NCBI GenBank assembly: GCA_944332205.1
Contig: CALVJN010000012.1
Coordinates: forward strand, 1-43,924
Length of the DNA: 43,924 nt
Origin: an uncultured Bacilli bacterium
GTDB lineage: Bacteria; Bacillota_I; Bacilli_A; RF39; UBA660
Direction of reading: 5' to 3'
Under the pieces are notes generated by a model. The model was not told the DNA's origin. It made no database searches and saw nothing but the letters and a program-made list of their open reading frames with translations. This document shows, in pieces, positions 8,029 through 17,111 of the stretch; position 1 is the stretch's first letter, and every line of letters begins with the position of its first letter. The position numbers were made by a program, and so were the translations under genes.

Positions 8029-9245
8029 AGAAGAAAGTATTTGGTTTAACATTAATTTTTGCTATTATTTCATCATGGTTTGCACCATTGCAAGGACATG
8101 CAATTACTTTAGGAGAGTATGAACAAAAATTAGCTGAGTATAAAAAAGAAGCTCAAGAAAATAAAGATTCATTAAATTTGACCCAACAGCAAATTAATTC
8201 TGCTAATAATCAAATTAAACAACTAGAAGCTGAAAGAAGTCAATTAATTGAAGAAGTAAAAAAATTAAATGCTGAGATAGAAGATTATAATAATAAAATA
8301 AAAGATAAGTTAGAGGAATCAAAGCAAATTATTGAGTATTTACAATTGTCTAGTGGCGAAAATGTTTATTTAGAATATGTTTTTAAAGCTGAATCTACTT
8401 CAGATTTAATTTATAGATCTGCAGTTGTTAAAGAACTTGTAGACTATAATAATAGAGCAATTGATGAGATGAAACAGATTATTGAAGATAATAAAGATAG
8501 GCAAGTAGAAATAGAAAAGAGAAAAGTTGCTATTTCTAACAATGAGGAATTACTTACTGATAAATTAGTAAGTTTAGGTGAAGAAAAAAATGTTCTTGAT
8601 TTAGCTGGAATAAAAGTTGAAGAGCAAATAAAAACTTATGAAGACATGGTTGCTCAATATAAAAAGTTAGGTTGTAAAAGTAGTGATGTTATTGGAGTTG
8701 ATTGTGCAGTTAATGGCGATGCAGGAATATTTAGAAGGCCTACTAAGACTGGTTATATAACTCAAGAAGCTTATGTAAGTTATGATTGGAAAGGAAATGT
8801 TTCTTATATTCATAGAGCAGTAGATATTGGTAGTAGAAATAGTAGTAGTGAAAAAATATATCCTGTTGCTAATGGTAGAATAGTGTTTAAAGGCTATGAT
8901 AGTAATGGTGCTTTAATTGTCGCAATAGAGCATTATGTTGCATCGCAAAATACTTGGTATACTTCTATGTATGCACATTTGAGCTCTTTTGCTCCTAACA
9001 TTAGTTTAGGTGATTATGTTACAAGTGATCAATATATTGGTTATATGGGTGATAGTGGATATTCGTTTGGAGTTCATCTTCATTTAGAAATTTTTCCGTG
9101 TAGAATGATTTTAGGTGATCCTAATTGTTCTAGTCTTGGTAATTTTATTGAATATGGTAAGAAATTAATGCGAAATGGTTATGAAGGGCCTAGAAAATTA
9201 ATTTATTTTCCAAATGGCTTATATAATTCTTGGAATTCTCGTTAA
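8025..9245 (+). CDS. Secreted coiled-coil M23 peptidase, probable FtsEX-controlled hydrolase
   Basis: 406 residues. A signal peptide (KKK then a hydrophobic stretch, likely cut after QGHA near residue 26) is followed by a long Lys/Glu/Gln-rich coiled coil (about 30-210) as in EnvC and PcsB, then an M23/LytM domain (about 245-380). The zinc ligands are intact: HRAVD near residue 263 and HLHLE near 352. The domain therefore looks catalytic, unlike the degenerate LytM of E. coli EnvC. Overlap with ftsX (ATGA) argues that its coiled coil is held by FtsX and that it cleaves septal peptidoglycan peptide cross-links. In Bacillus and Streptococcus this slot is filled by NlpC/P60 or CHAP enzymes. Confidence 0.88.
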   Translation: MKKKVFGLTLIFAIISSWFAPLQGHAITLGEYEQKLAEYKKEAQENKDSLNLTQQQINSANNQIKQLEAERSQLIEEVKKLNAEIEDYNNKIKDKLEESKQIIEYLQLSSGENVYLEYVFKAESTSDLIYRSAVVKELVDYNNRAIDEMKQIIEDNKDRQVEIEKRKVAISNNEELLTDKLVSLGEEKNVLDLAGIKVEEQIKTYEDMVAQYKKLGCKSSDVIGVDCAVNGDAGIFRRPTKTGYITQEAYVSYDWKGNVSYIHRAVDIGSRNSSSEKIYPVANGRIVFKGYDSNGALIVAIEHYVASQNTWYTSMYAHLSSFAPNISLGDYVTSDQYIGYMGDSGYSFGVHLHLEIFPCRMILGDPNCSSLGNFIEYGKKLMRNGYEGPRKLIYFPNGLYNSWNSR

Positions 9246-9281
9246 GAATATGTTGTAAATATTTATTAATATTTTGTAAAT

Positions 9282-9311
9282 AGAGAGTATGTTTTATTGA
9301 CTCTCTTTTTA
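9282..9311 (+). terminator. Terminator of the ftsEX operon
   Basis: Arms AGAGAGT (9282-9288) and ACTCTCT (9300-9306) followed by a T-rich run. The right arm overlaps the -35 box of the next promoter. Confidence 0.7.
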
Positions 9312-9325
9312 TTTTGTTTTATATT
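9297..9325 (+). promoter_or_regulatory. Promoter of the FIST-ALDH operon
   Basis: TTGACT (9297-9302), a 17-base spacer and TATATT (9320-9325). The -35 box is shared with the right arm of the upstream terminator. Confidence 0.7.
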
Positions 9326-9331
9326 TAAAAT

Positions 9332-9364
9332 AAGGAGGAGTAGTTTACTATATATAATAGTAAA
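9332..9364 (+). promoter_or_regulatory. Shine-Dalgarno plus spacer hairpin before the FIST gene
   Basis: AAGGAGG (9332-9338) is 26 bases from ATG 9365, too far for direct use. The gap contains a perfect 8-bp inverted repeat, TTTACTAT (9344-9351) and ATAGTAAA (9357-9364), whose right arm abuts the ATG. Folding would bring the SD to about five bases from the start. An ATA start at 9350 is a less likely alternative. Confidence 0.55.
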
Positions 9365-10552
9365 ATGAAGTTTAAATTTTTTATGGTAAAGACAAAAGTT
9401 GGTTATAGTGAAAATGCTAGTTCTTTTAGTTCTGGTGTTGAAACTGCTACAATGGCAAATGGCAAGGATGCAAAAGTCGGTTTGCTATTTACATCTGTTG
9501 TTCTTGATCAAAATGAGCTTTTAAAAGGTGTTAGTAGTGTAATGAGCGCACCTGTTATTGGGTGTACATCTAGTGCTGCAATTTGTACGCATGATGGTTA
9601 TTTGAACAAAGAAACAGGATATTCTGGTATGATGAGTTTTTCTGGTGATTTGGAAGTTGTTGTTGCTGGAAGTGAAAAAACTTCAAATGAGACAGCAAGA
9701 GAAATAGGTAGAAGAATTGCTAAGGAAGCAATGTCACAGGTAAAAGGAAAAGATGTAGAACCAGATTATTTCTTTATGACAGCAAGTCCTGCTGAAGAAG
9801 AAGAATATATGAAAGGTATTCAAGATGTTATTGGAGAAGTTCCAGTTTTTGGTGGAAGTGCTGCTGATAATACTGTAGAAGGTAAATGGAGTATTATTTG
9901 CAAGGATAAAGTCTTCTCTGATGGATGTGCAATTGCAATATTTTTTGCTGATAATGAAATGAAAAATATTTATACTGGAGGATATAAAGAGACTAATAAT
10001 GTTGGTATTATTACAAAGCTTTCTTCTATTAGAACTTTAGCAGAAATAGATGGCGTGCCTGCTGTTAAGAAATATGCAGAATGGACTGGAAAAAGTATTG
10101 ATTCTCTTATGGGATCTAATTTGTTAGCAGAAACAATTTTTGCTCCATTAGGTGTTAAAGATCCAATTGGTAATGTTATTGCAGTAAGACATCCTATGTT
10201 TGCTAATCCAGATTTATCAATGAATATTGGAGCTAATTTAGCAGTAAATACTGCTGTAATTCAATTAGAAGGAAGTCCTGAGTCAGTTATTGAAGCAAAT
10301 CCAGAGACGATTCGTTTACTTAATAAGAAAATGAATGGTGAAATACAATCTTATTTCTTAGTTCATTGTGGAGGAAGAAGATTGGGATTGCAATTAACTA
10401 ATTCAGAATCTAAAATTTATCCAGAGATTATTAAAGCTACAGGTGGAAAAGAATTTTTAATGGTATTTACTTTTGGTGAATATGGTTCAAATGAGCATAG
10501 TGCTAATACAGTTGGCGGATTATCTTTATCATTTACAGGATTTGGTGAGTAA
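9365..10552 (+). CDS. FIST domain sensory protein
   Basis: 395 residues covering FIST_N (about 20-215, with KVGLLFTSVVLD and PVIGCTSSAAIC) and FIST_C (about 215-380). FIST domains are thought to bind small ligands such as amino acids and to work in signal transduction. There is no signal peptide or membrane helix and no attached kinase or cyclase domain, so it would act alone in the cytoplasm. ATG 9365 is used; the ATG at 9383 (MVKTKVGYS) fits the usual family start better but has no SD of its own. The aldehyde dehydrogenase gene begins two bases after its stop, indicating tight coupling. Confidence 0.8.
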   Translation: MKFKFFMVKTKVGYSENASSFSSGVETATMANGKDAKVGLLFTSVVLDQNELLKGVSSVMSAPVIGCTSSAAICTHDGYLNKETGYSGMMSFSGDLEVVVAGSEKTSNETAREIGRRIAKEAMSQVKGKDVEPDYFFMTASPAEEEEYMKGIQDVIGEVPVFGGSAADNTVEGKWSIICKDKVFSDGCAIAIFFADNEMKNIYTGGYKETNNVGIITKLSSIRTLAEIDGVPAVKKYAEWTGKSIDSLMGSNLLAETIFAPLGVKDPIGNVIAVRHPMFANPDLSMNIGANLAVNTAVIQLEGSPESVIEANPETIRLLNKKMNGEIQSYFLVHCGGRRLGLQLTNSESKIYPEIIKATGGKEFLMVFTFGEYGSNEHSANTVGGLSLSFTGFGE

Positions 10553-10554
10553 TT

Positions 10555-11994
10555 ATGGCAAAAAATTTAATTGGTAATCAATGGTTGGATGCTTCTGATG
10601 GTAATGTTATTAAAATAATTAATCCTGCTACTGCTGAATTAATTGATACTGTTCCAGAAAGTACAAAAGAAGATTGTGATAAAGCAGTTATTGAAGCTTA
10701 TAAGGCTCAAAAATTATGGGCTCAAAAACCTCTTCACGAACGTGCTTCTATACTTATGAAGTTTGTTAGTTTAGTTGAAAAGAATAAAGATGAGTTAGCT
10801 AGTTTATTATCACGTGAAACAGGTAAACCTATTAAAGAGGCATATGGTGAAATTGCTAATGTTAGTATTGGTGTTCCTGCATTTTGTGAAATGGCTAAAC
10901 ATGAATATGGTAATTTGATTCCTAATGGACAAGAAAAGGGAAATGAGTATACACTTCAATATACTATTCAACAACCTTTAGGAGTAGTTGTTGCAGTTAT
11001 TCCATTTAACTTTCCTAGCGATTTGTTTTGTCAAAAAGTTCCTAGTGCATTGTTAATGGGAAATTCTGTAATTTTAAAACCATCTCCTCATAATCCTTTA
11101 ACTTTAATTCGTTATGTAGAATTATTATTAGAAGCAGGGGTTATTCCAGGTGCTATAAATGTTATAAATGGTACTGGAGGACTAGCAGCACAAGCTTTAG
11201 CAGCTAATCCAAAAGTTAGTTTAGTTAGTCTTACTGGTGCAACCTCATCAGGTAAAGAAACTATGAAAACTTGTAGTGATAATTTAACGCATGTTATGTT
11301 AGAGCTTGGTGGTAATGATGCATTTATATTAGATAAAGATGGTGATGTTGATTTAGCTGTTGAAGAAACAATTTGGGGTAGATTTTATAATACGGGACAA
11401 GTTTGTTGTGCTAGCAAAAGGTTTTTAATTCATAAAGATGTATTAAATGAATATATTGAAAAATTAAAAATTAGAATTTCTAAAATTAAGTTAGGTATGC
11501 CTAGTGATCCAACAGTAGAACTTGGTTGCTTAGTAAGTGAGGCTGCTGCTATAAATGTTGAAAAACAAGTTAATGATATGGTTATGCTTGGTGCTAAAAT
11601 TGAGTTGGGTGGAAAACGTAATGGAGCTTTTTATAGCCCAACAATATTGACTAATGTTACACGTGATATGCCTGTTGCAAAAGATATGGAAATTTTTGGA
11701 CCAGTTGTTTCAATTATTAGTTTTGATGATATTAATGAAGCAATCGATATAGCAAATCAATCATCATTTGGATTATGTGGTTGTATAATTTCTCGTGATA
11801 TGAATAACGCAATGAAAATAGCTTCAAAATTAGAATGTGGTGGAGTTATTATTAACGGTGCATCATTCTTTAGATCGTTTGAAATGCCTTTTGGTGGATG
11901 GAAATATAGTGGAATTGGTAACGAAGGAGTTATGTCCACATTAAAAGAAATGTCACATACTAAGACAGTAATTTTAAAGAATATTTTAAGATAA
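10555..11994 (+). CDS. NAD(P)-dependent aldehyde dehydrogenase
   Basis: 479 residues, the standard length of the superfamily. Seen: the cofactor segment PFNFPSDLFCQKVPSAL with VILKPSPHNPLT, the general-base glutamate in LELGGNDAF, and the catalytic cysteine in NTGQVCCASKRF. It oxidises an aldehyde to the acid. The NTGQVCCAS and PFNFP pattern resembles succinate-semialdehyde and benzaldehyde-type enzymes, but the substrate cannot be told from sequence. The start follows the FIST stop by two bases, with GGTGAG of the FIST end serving as ribosome-binding site. The pairing suggests the FIST protein may sense a substrate or product of this enzyme (inference). Confidence 0.9.
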   Translation: MAKNLIGNQWLDASDGNVIKIINPATAELIDTVPESTKEDCDKAVIEAYKAQKLWAQKPLHERASILMKFVSLVEKNKDELASLLSRETGKPIKEAYGEIANVSIGVPAFCEMAKHEYGNLIPNGQEKGNEYTLQYTIQQPLGVVVAVIPFNFPSDLFCQKVPSALLMGNSVILKPSPHNPLTLIRYVELLLEAGVIPGAINVINGTGGLAAQALAANPKVSLVSLTGATSSGKETMKTCSDNLTHVMLELGGNDAFILDKDGDVDLAVEETIWGRFYNTGQVCCASKRFLIHKDVLNEYIEKLKIRISKIKLGMPSDPTVELGCLVSEAAAINVEKQVNDMVMLGAKIELGGKRNGAFYSPTILTNVTRDMPVAKDMEIFGPVVSIISFDDINEAIDIANQSSFGLCGCIISRDMNNAMKIASKLECGGVIINGASFFRSFEMPFGGWKYSGIGNEGVMSTLKEMSHTKTVILKNILR

Positions 11995-12002
11995 GTTATA
12001 AT

Positions 12003-12047
12003 AAAGAATGATATTTGAAGAATGGTATTTTGTATCATTCTTTTTTT
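12003..12047 (+). terminator. Terminator of the FIST-ALDH operon
   Basis: Arms AAAGAATGATA (12003-12013) and TATCATTCTTT (12033-12043) form a perfect 11-bp stem, followed by a run of T. Confidence 0.88.
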
Positions 12048-12048
12048 A

Positions 12049-12057
12049 TGATAAAAT
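12049..12057 (+). promoter_or_regulatory. Extended -10 promoter for the ispH fusion gene
   Basis: TGATAAAAT fits an extended -10 and begins one base after the terminator U-tract, 17 bases before the ATG, so the leader is very short. Confidence 0.6.
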
Positions 12058-12073
12058 TATATTGGAGGTAGTT

Positions 12074-13966
12074 ATGATTTTTATACCCAAAATATGTGGA
12101 ACTTGTGCTGGTGCTACTAGAGCACTTAATCTTGTTTATTCTTTGAAAGATAATAAAAAGAATATTGTTGTTTATAAACAAATTTTGCATAATGAAGAAG
12201 TTATTGCTGATTTAGAAAGAAATAATATTAAATGTGTTGATTCACTGGAACATTTAAATAAAAAAAATCTTGTTGTTATTCGTGCTCATGGAGAGACTAA
12301 AAGTACATATGATTATTTGAAGTCAAAAAATATAGAATATTGTGATGCAACTTGTCCTAATGTAACAAGAATACATAAAATTATTAATGAAAAATATAAT
12401 AATGGTTATGTAATTGTAATTATTGGTAAAAAAAATCATCCTGAAGTTATTGGTAGTAATGGTTGGTGTGAAAATAAAGCTTTTATTATTGAAAATGATG
12501 AAGATGTTAAAAAGTTAATAATAGAAAATGATAAAATATTAATAATTGCTCAAACTACAATAAGTGAAAAATTATTTAATACATTATCTAAAAAGATAAA
12601 AAAGAAGTTTTCAAAATGTGAAGTTGAATGTTTAAACACTGTTTGCTTAGCTCAAAAAAATATTCAGAAAAGTAGTGTTAAAATGGCAAAAAAAGCAAAA
12701 TATACATTTGTTGTTGGTGGAGTAAATAGTTCAAATACTAAAGAATTATTTAATTTATGCAAAGAGGTATCTAATTCTTATCTTTTTTCTAATATTAATG
12801 AGTTTATTTCTTTTATTAAAAAGTTACCTTGTAATTTAAATGATAGTTTTTGTATAACAGGAGGGGCTTCTACTCCGTTAAGTGAAATAGAAAAATATAA
12901 AGATTTTTTATTTTTTTATTTAAATTATTCTAGCTTTATAGAAACATTTGATAAGAAACTTTTAGATATTAATTTATCTTTTTCTAATATAAATGATAAT
13001 AAAATAGTAATTGATGCTGTGGAGAAATTTCAGAATATTAATTGCGGTGGTAAATATTTAAGAGGGTATCTTATTGATTTAGGATATACGAGTTTTGGTA
13101 ATAAAAAATGTTATTCCAATTCACTTTCTTTGGCTTATGAGACTTTTCAGACGGCAATTTTAGTCCATGATGATATTATTGACAAATCATTTACAAGACG
13201 TGGTAAAAGTACTATACAGGAAGTTTATAAAAAAGATTTTTCATTATTAAATAATAAAGCTTGTGATACTGCTAATTCACTTGCATTATGTATTGGTGAT
13301 TTAGGTTTTTATTTAGCTAATCAAATTATTGTTAAATCATATAGTAATGATAAGAATTTAGCAAATGTTTTAGAGTATTTTAATGATATTGTTATAAATA
13401 CTATTAAGGGAGAAATTATTGATGTTTATTTACCTTTTAAAGAACAATTTTTAGATATTAAGGGTGTTAAATTAGAGGATATTTTAGAGATATTTAAATT
13501 AAAAACATCATGGTATACAATAGTTGGACCTTTTTGTTTAGGATTGACTTTAGCTGGCGTAAAAAAAGACGATATATCTAAATATGAAAAGATGTTATTG
13601 CCTTTGGGAATAGCTTTTCAAATTAAAGATGATTTATTAGGAATCTTCTCTGATACTTCTAGTATTGGTAAAGATTGTTCAGATATTTCAGAATATAAAC
13701 AAACTTTATTATATTATTATGCAATTAATAATAGTAAGTATGGTGATGAGTTACTTAAGTATTATGGAAAAAAACATTTGAATAGTGATGATATTTCTAA
13801 AGTTAGATATATTTTTGAAAAATCAGGTGCAAAAAAATATGCAATAAATATGATGCATGAATATTTTGTTAAAAGTAAAAGTGAATTAAATAAACTTGAG
13901 TTATCTAAAAATTTGAAAAGTATTATTTTGGGATTTATTACTTATTTAGAATATCGAGATAAGTAA
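12074..13966 (+). CDS. Fusion: IspH (HMBPP reductase) + polyprenyl diphosphate synthase
   Basis: 630 residues in one frame. Residues 1-285 are IspH/LytB, the last MEP-pathway enzyme, a [4Fe-4S] reductase making IPP and DMAPP. Its three cluster cysteines are seen in ICGTCAGATRAL, CDATCPNVTRIH and LNTVCLAQ, with HPEVIGSNG and GGVNSSNTKEL. Residues about 290-630 are a trans-prenyl synthase with first Asp-rich motif VHDDIIDKSFTRRGKS and second QIKDDLLGIFSD, which extends DMAPP with IPP. The second motif has Gly instead of the last Asp, a variant seen in some GGPP-type enzymes. ATG 12074 follows GGAGG; the upstream in-frame ATG at 12008 lies inside the terminator. The fusion couples IPP/DMAPP production to chain elongation. 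Other MEP genes are not here. Confidence 0.9.
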   Translation: MIFIPKICGTCAGATRALNLVYSLKDNKKNIVVYKQILHNEEVIADLERNNIKCVDSLEHLNKKNLVVIRAHGETKSTYDYLKSKNIEYCDATCPNVTRIHKIINEKYNNGYVIVIIGKKNHPEVIGSNGWCENKAFIIENDEDVKKLIIENDKILIIAQTTISEKLFNTLSKKIKKKFSKCEVECLNTVCLAQKNIQKSSVKMAKKAKYTFVVGGVNSSNTKELFNLCKEVSNSYLFSNINEFISFIKKLPCNLNDSFCITGGASTPLSEIEKYKDFLFFYLNYSSFIETFDKKLLDINLSFSNINDNKIVIDAVEKFQNINCGGKYLRGYLIDLGYTSFGNKKCYSNSLSLAYETFQTAILVHDDIIDKSFTRRGKSTIQEVYKKDFSLLNNKACDTANSLALCIGDLGFYLANQIIVKSYSNDKNLANVLEYFNDIVINTIKGEIIDVYLPFKEQFLDIKGVKLEDILEIFKLKTSWYTIVGPFCLGLTLAGVKKDDISKYEKMLLPLGIAFQIKDDLLGIFSDTSSIGKDCSDISEYKQTLLYYYAINNSKYGDELLKYYGKKHLNSDDISKVRYIFEKSGAKKYAINMMHEYFVKSKSELNKLELSKNLKSIILGFITYLEYRDK

Positions 13967-14050
13967 AGTAAAATAAGTTTTATTACTAATTGGCAAACGT
14001 TTGTATGAGTGATATATTTTTCATGTTATTTTACGTCTGGTGGTGTTTTA

Positions 14051-15801
14051 ATGGAAAGAAAAGGGTTGTTTCAAAAAATTTATTTGATGTTAACAAAAAG
14101 ACAAAAGTTTAATTTTATTATAATTATTTTTATTATGATTATATGTGCATTACTTAGCCAGTTGTTACCTTTGACAATAGGGACTTTAACAGATGATATT
14201 TTAGGGCAAGAATCATTATCTTTTATTTCTATTTTACCTTTTTAGGTTTTATTTTAGTGATTACTATTATTAATGAAATACTTAAAGTATTAAGAAGAAT
14301 TATTGTAGAAGATACTTGTACTCGTTGTGAGAAGACAGCAAGAACTAGGGCTTTAAATTCTTTACTTCATGCACCACTTTTGTATTTTAAGAGGAATATG
14401 ATTGGTAATATTCATGGCAGATTGAATAGAAGTTTAGATGGTACTGTAAGACTTTTAAAGTTAATTTTTATGGATTTTGCTCCAGCGATATTTAATGGAA
14501 TAGCAGCAATTATTGTTATTTTTTCTAAATTACCTTTATTTTTATCGTTTGCTATGTTGTTAGTTATTCCTATTGGGGTTTTAATTGTGTTTAGGCAAAT
14601 TTCAACACAAAAATTTATTAGACTTGAACTTTTAGAAGAAAAAAATAATATGGATGGAACAGCGGTTGAACTTATGAATGGAATTGAAGTTATTAGAGTT
14701 TTAGATAATGCTGAATTTGAAGTTAATAGGTTTGATATAAAATCTGAAGATTTGCGTGTTAAAGAAATGAAACATCATAAAGCAATGGCTTTTTACGATT
14801 GTTTGAAGTTTATAAATGAAGCGGTGTTTACAGTTTTAATAATTGGAATTTCTGCTTATTTAGCTGCTGAAGGTGTTATTAGTGTAGGAACTGTTTTAAC
14901 TTCTTATTTATGTTTTGTGCAACTTACTACCCCGCTACGTGAATTGCACCGAATTTTTGATGAATTGTCTGAATCGACTATTCTTGCTAAAGAATATTTT
15001 AAAATTATTGAGTTGCCTAAAGATTTTTCTTATTTGAATAGTAAGAAAAAGTCTGCTAATTCTAATGTGAATATTATTGAGATAAATAATTTGAATTTTA
15101 AATATCCTGATAATAATAAATTAGTTTTAAGTAATTTAAATCTTTCTATTTCTAGTGGTAGTTTTATTGGAATAGCAAGACCTTCTGGTTGTGGAAAAAC
15201 TTCTTTAATTAAAATAATTTCAAAGCTAGAACAAGCTTCAGGAGATGTTTATATTAATGGAAAAAATATTTTTTCTTTAACTAGAAAAGAAGTAGCAACG
15301 TTAATGTCTCTTGTTCCCCAAAATCTTTTTTTAATAGCAGGTACTATTAGAGATAATATTTGTTATGGATTAAAAAGAACTGTTAGCGATGACGAAGTGA
15401 AAGAAGCATCTCATAGAGCATTTCTTGATAATTACATTGATAGTTTACCTAATAAATATGATACTTTAGTTGCGGAAAGTGGAACAAATTTATCTGGTGG
15501 GCAGAGACAACGAATTGCAATTGCCAGAGTTTTTTTAAATCAACCAAAAATTTTAATTTTAGATGAAGCTACTAGTGCATTGGATAATACTTCTGAAAAA
15601 TTTATTCAAAATGAAATAGAAAAGTTACAAAAAGAAAACAATATGACAATTATTTCTATTGCGCATAGATTAAGTACTCTAAAGAATTGTGATGAGATTT
15701 TAGTTCTCGATAAAGGAGAAATTGTTGAGTGCGGTAATTATAATGATTTAATTGAAAAAGAAGGAATTTTTAAAGATATGTACCAAGGTAAGTTAAAATG
15801 A
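14051..15801 (+). pseudogene. ABC exporter (membrane + ATPase domain), single-base frameshift
   Basis: Two consecutive frames make one MsbA/LmrA-like half-transporter of about 583 residues. The first (14051-14245) holds helix 1 and ends LPLTIGTLTDDILG...ILPF at TAG 14243; the second continues from FLGFILVITIIN to 15801. One missing T in the five-T run at 14239-14243 explains the break. The ATPase domain has signature LSGGQRQRIAIARV and Walker B ILILDEATSALD, but Walker A reads ARPSGCGKTS, with Arg where the first glycine (GPSGxGKS) belongs. Both defects point to decay. An assembly error, or -1 slippage of Phe-tRNA on TTT before the stop, cannot be excluded. The ribosome-binding site is weak (GGTGGTG). 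Substrate unknown. Confidence 0.8.
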
Positions 15802-15965
15802 TCAATAGATGTTAGACTTGTTCCTAAAGGGTGTAGAAGGTCTAGTTTGAAAGATTATTTACTATTGTTTCTTATTTTGTTGGTATAAACCTGAGGGAAT
15901 ACAAATTGATAATAAAGTAGAATTCACTTGGAATTAAGAGAAAATGAAAGTAGTATGCTTATTTG

Positions 15966-16243
15966 ATAAATTATGTATAAAGTATATATCATCATAAAAT
16001 TAAACCAAGAGTTTCAAGACATAATGGCAAAGTTGAGATAAGCTACAAAAATGATAATGAATATTTACAACACTTTCAAATTTTACTTTCTTGAAGATTT
16101 AAGATACCAAGTAAAATTGTATTTAAAAAAATTAAATAATATACAATGTTTGTTTTGAATTATATAACACCTAATGAAAAAGAATATATTTAGAACAAAA
16201 AAATTAACTCAATTATCTTGAATTAATTTTATATTTTTTGTTT
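15966..16243 (+). pseudogene. Decayed transposase fragment, copy A
   Basis: Remnant of a DDE integrase-core (rve) transposase C-terminus, readable as RVSRHNGKVEISYKNDNE and then, after a frame change, a stretch matching copy B. Premature stops and frameshifts make it non-coding. About 280 bases are repeated in the same orientation at 17112-17384. IS481/IS3-like families carry the PRHNGKVERS-type motif; exact family unsure. The flanks 15802-15965 and 16244-16313 show no other gene. Confidence 0.75.
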
Positions 16244-16313
16244 TATATCATTATAAACAAATTAAAAATTTTAAAAATATTTCAAATTTATTAGCTAGTA
16301 TACAAAATCATTA

Positions 16314-16913
16314 TTATTTTTTAACTGCTAGTACAATTACTACTAATGCTAATATCCCACAAGTTCCAGATAAAACATATAATAGCATATCATTACTTTC
16401 GATTGTTGTTTTATTAGGTTCTTCACACATTTCACAAACAGGGCATTCTTTTTCAGCTACTATTGTAACTGTACTTTCTGGCTGTCCAAACCACATTTGT
16501 CCATCTGGCACAACTCTTATTGTTGTTTTGCCATCTGAAGGTACTAATTTAGCTTTAAAAGTTATTAATAAATTTGCAGGATCATTACCCTTTGTATAGT
16601 TAATGTTAATTGCATTACCAGATACTTCTTTATTAACAGTTCCTAAACTTCCACCAGAAATTCCTTCACCAGCATATTCAGTTTTAATATCAACAAATTC
16701 TAATACATTATTATCAAAATTTACTACACCACTGAAATTATTTTTGCTTACTTCCATTACAAATGTAAATTCGCTTCCTGTAGTAATAGTTGTTGAATAA
16801 GCATTTGTTTTAAGTATTAATTGGTCAGCTTTTACAAACATTGGGCTAACAAAAATTAATAAAGTTAATGCCAAGAAAAATACTCGACTTAATCCTTTAT
16901 ACAAACCTTTCAT
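16314..16913 (-). CDS. Cell-surface cohesin-like protein with C-terminal membrane anchor
   Basis: 199 residues on the minus strand. An N-terminal signal peptide (KGLYKGLSRVFFLALTLLIF, cut near MFVKA) precedes a beta-rich domain (about 30-150) whose pattern TTGSEFTFVMEVSKNN, GVVNFDNNVLEFVD and LLITFKAKLV resembles cohesin domains. Then comes a Cys cluster ECPVCEMCEEP just before a single membrane helix (about 175-197) ending VKK. It would sit outside the membrane and bind a partner, perhaps a dockerin-like or pilin-type protein; no dockerin is in the window. The Cys cluster might form disulphides or bind metal. AAAGGAG lies about nine bases before the ATG. It is framed by directly repeated transposase remnants. 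Confidence 0.75.
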   Translation of the reverse strand: MKGLYKGLSRVFFLALTLLIFVSPMFVKADQLILKTNAYSTTITTGSEFTFVMEVSKNNFSGVVNFDNNVLEFVDIKTEYAGEGISGGSLGTVNKEVSGNAININYTKGNDPANLLITFKAKLVPSDGKTTIRVVPDGQMWFGQPESTVTIVAEKECPVCEMCEEPNKTTIESNDMLLYVLSGTCGILALVVIVLAVKK

Positions 16914-16944
16914 TATTTTTAACTCCTTTCTTCTCTTATACTAA

Positions 16945-16973
16945 TATTATAAGTGATATTCAATAATTTTCAA
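16945..16973 (-). promoter_or_regulatory. Promoter of the cohesin-like gene
   Basis: On the minus strand: TTGAAA (16973-16968), a 17-base spacer and TATAAT (16950-16945), about 32 bases upstream of the ATG. Confidence 0.7.
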
Positions 16974-17111
16974 TAATTTTAATATATTTTGTAAAGTTAC
17001 AATTTATGTGAGTTATTTTTATATAAAAAATGTAGTTTAAATCGAGACTATTAACCCTGTATTTCAACTCTCATATTTATGAAAAATTATCTTTGATATC
17101 GTATAACTTTT

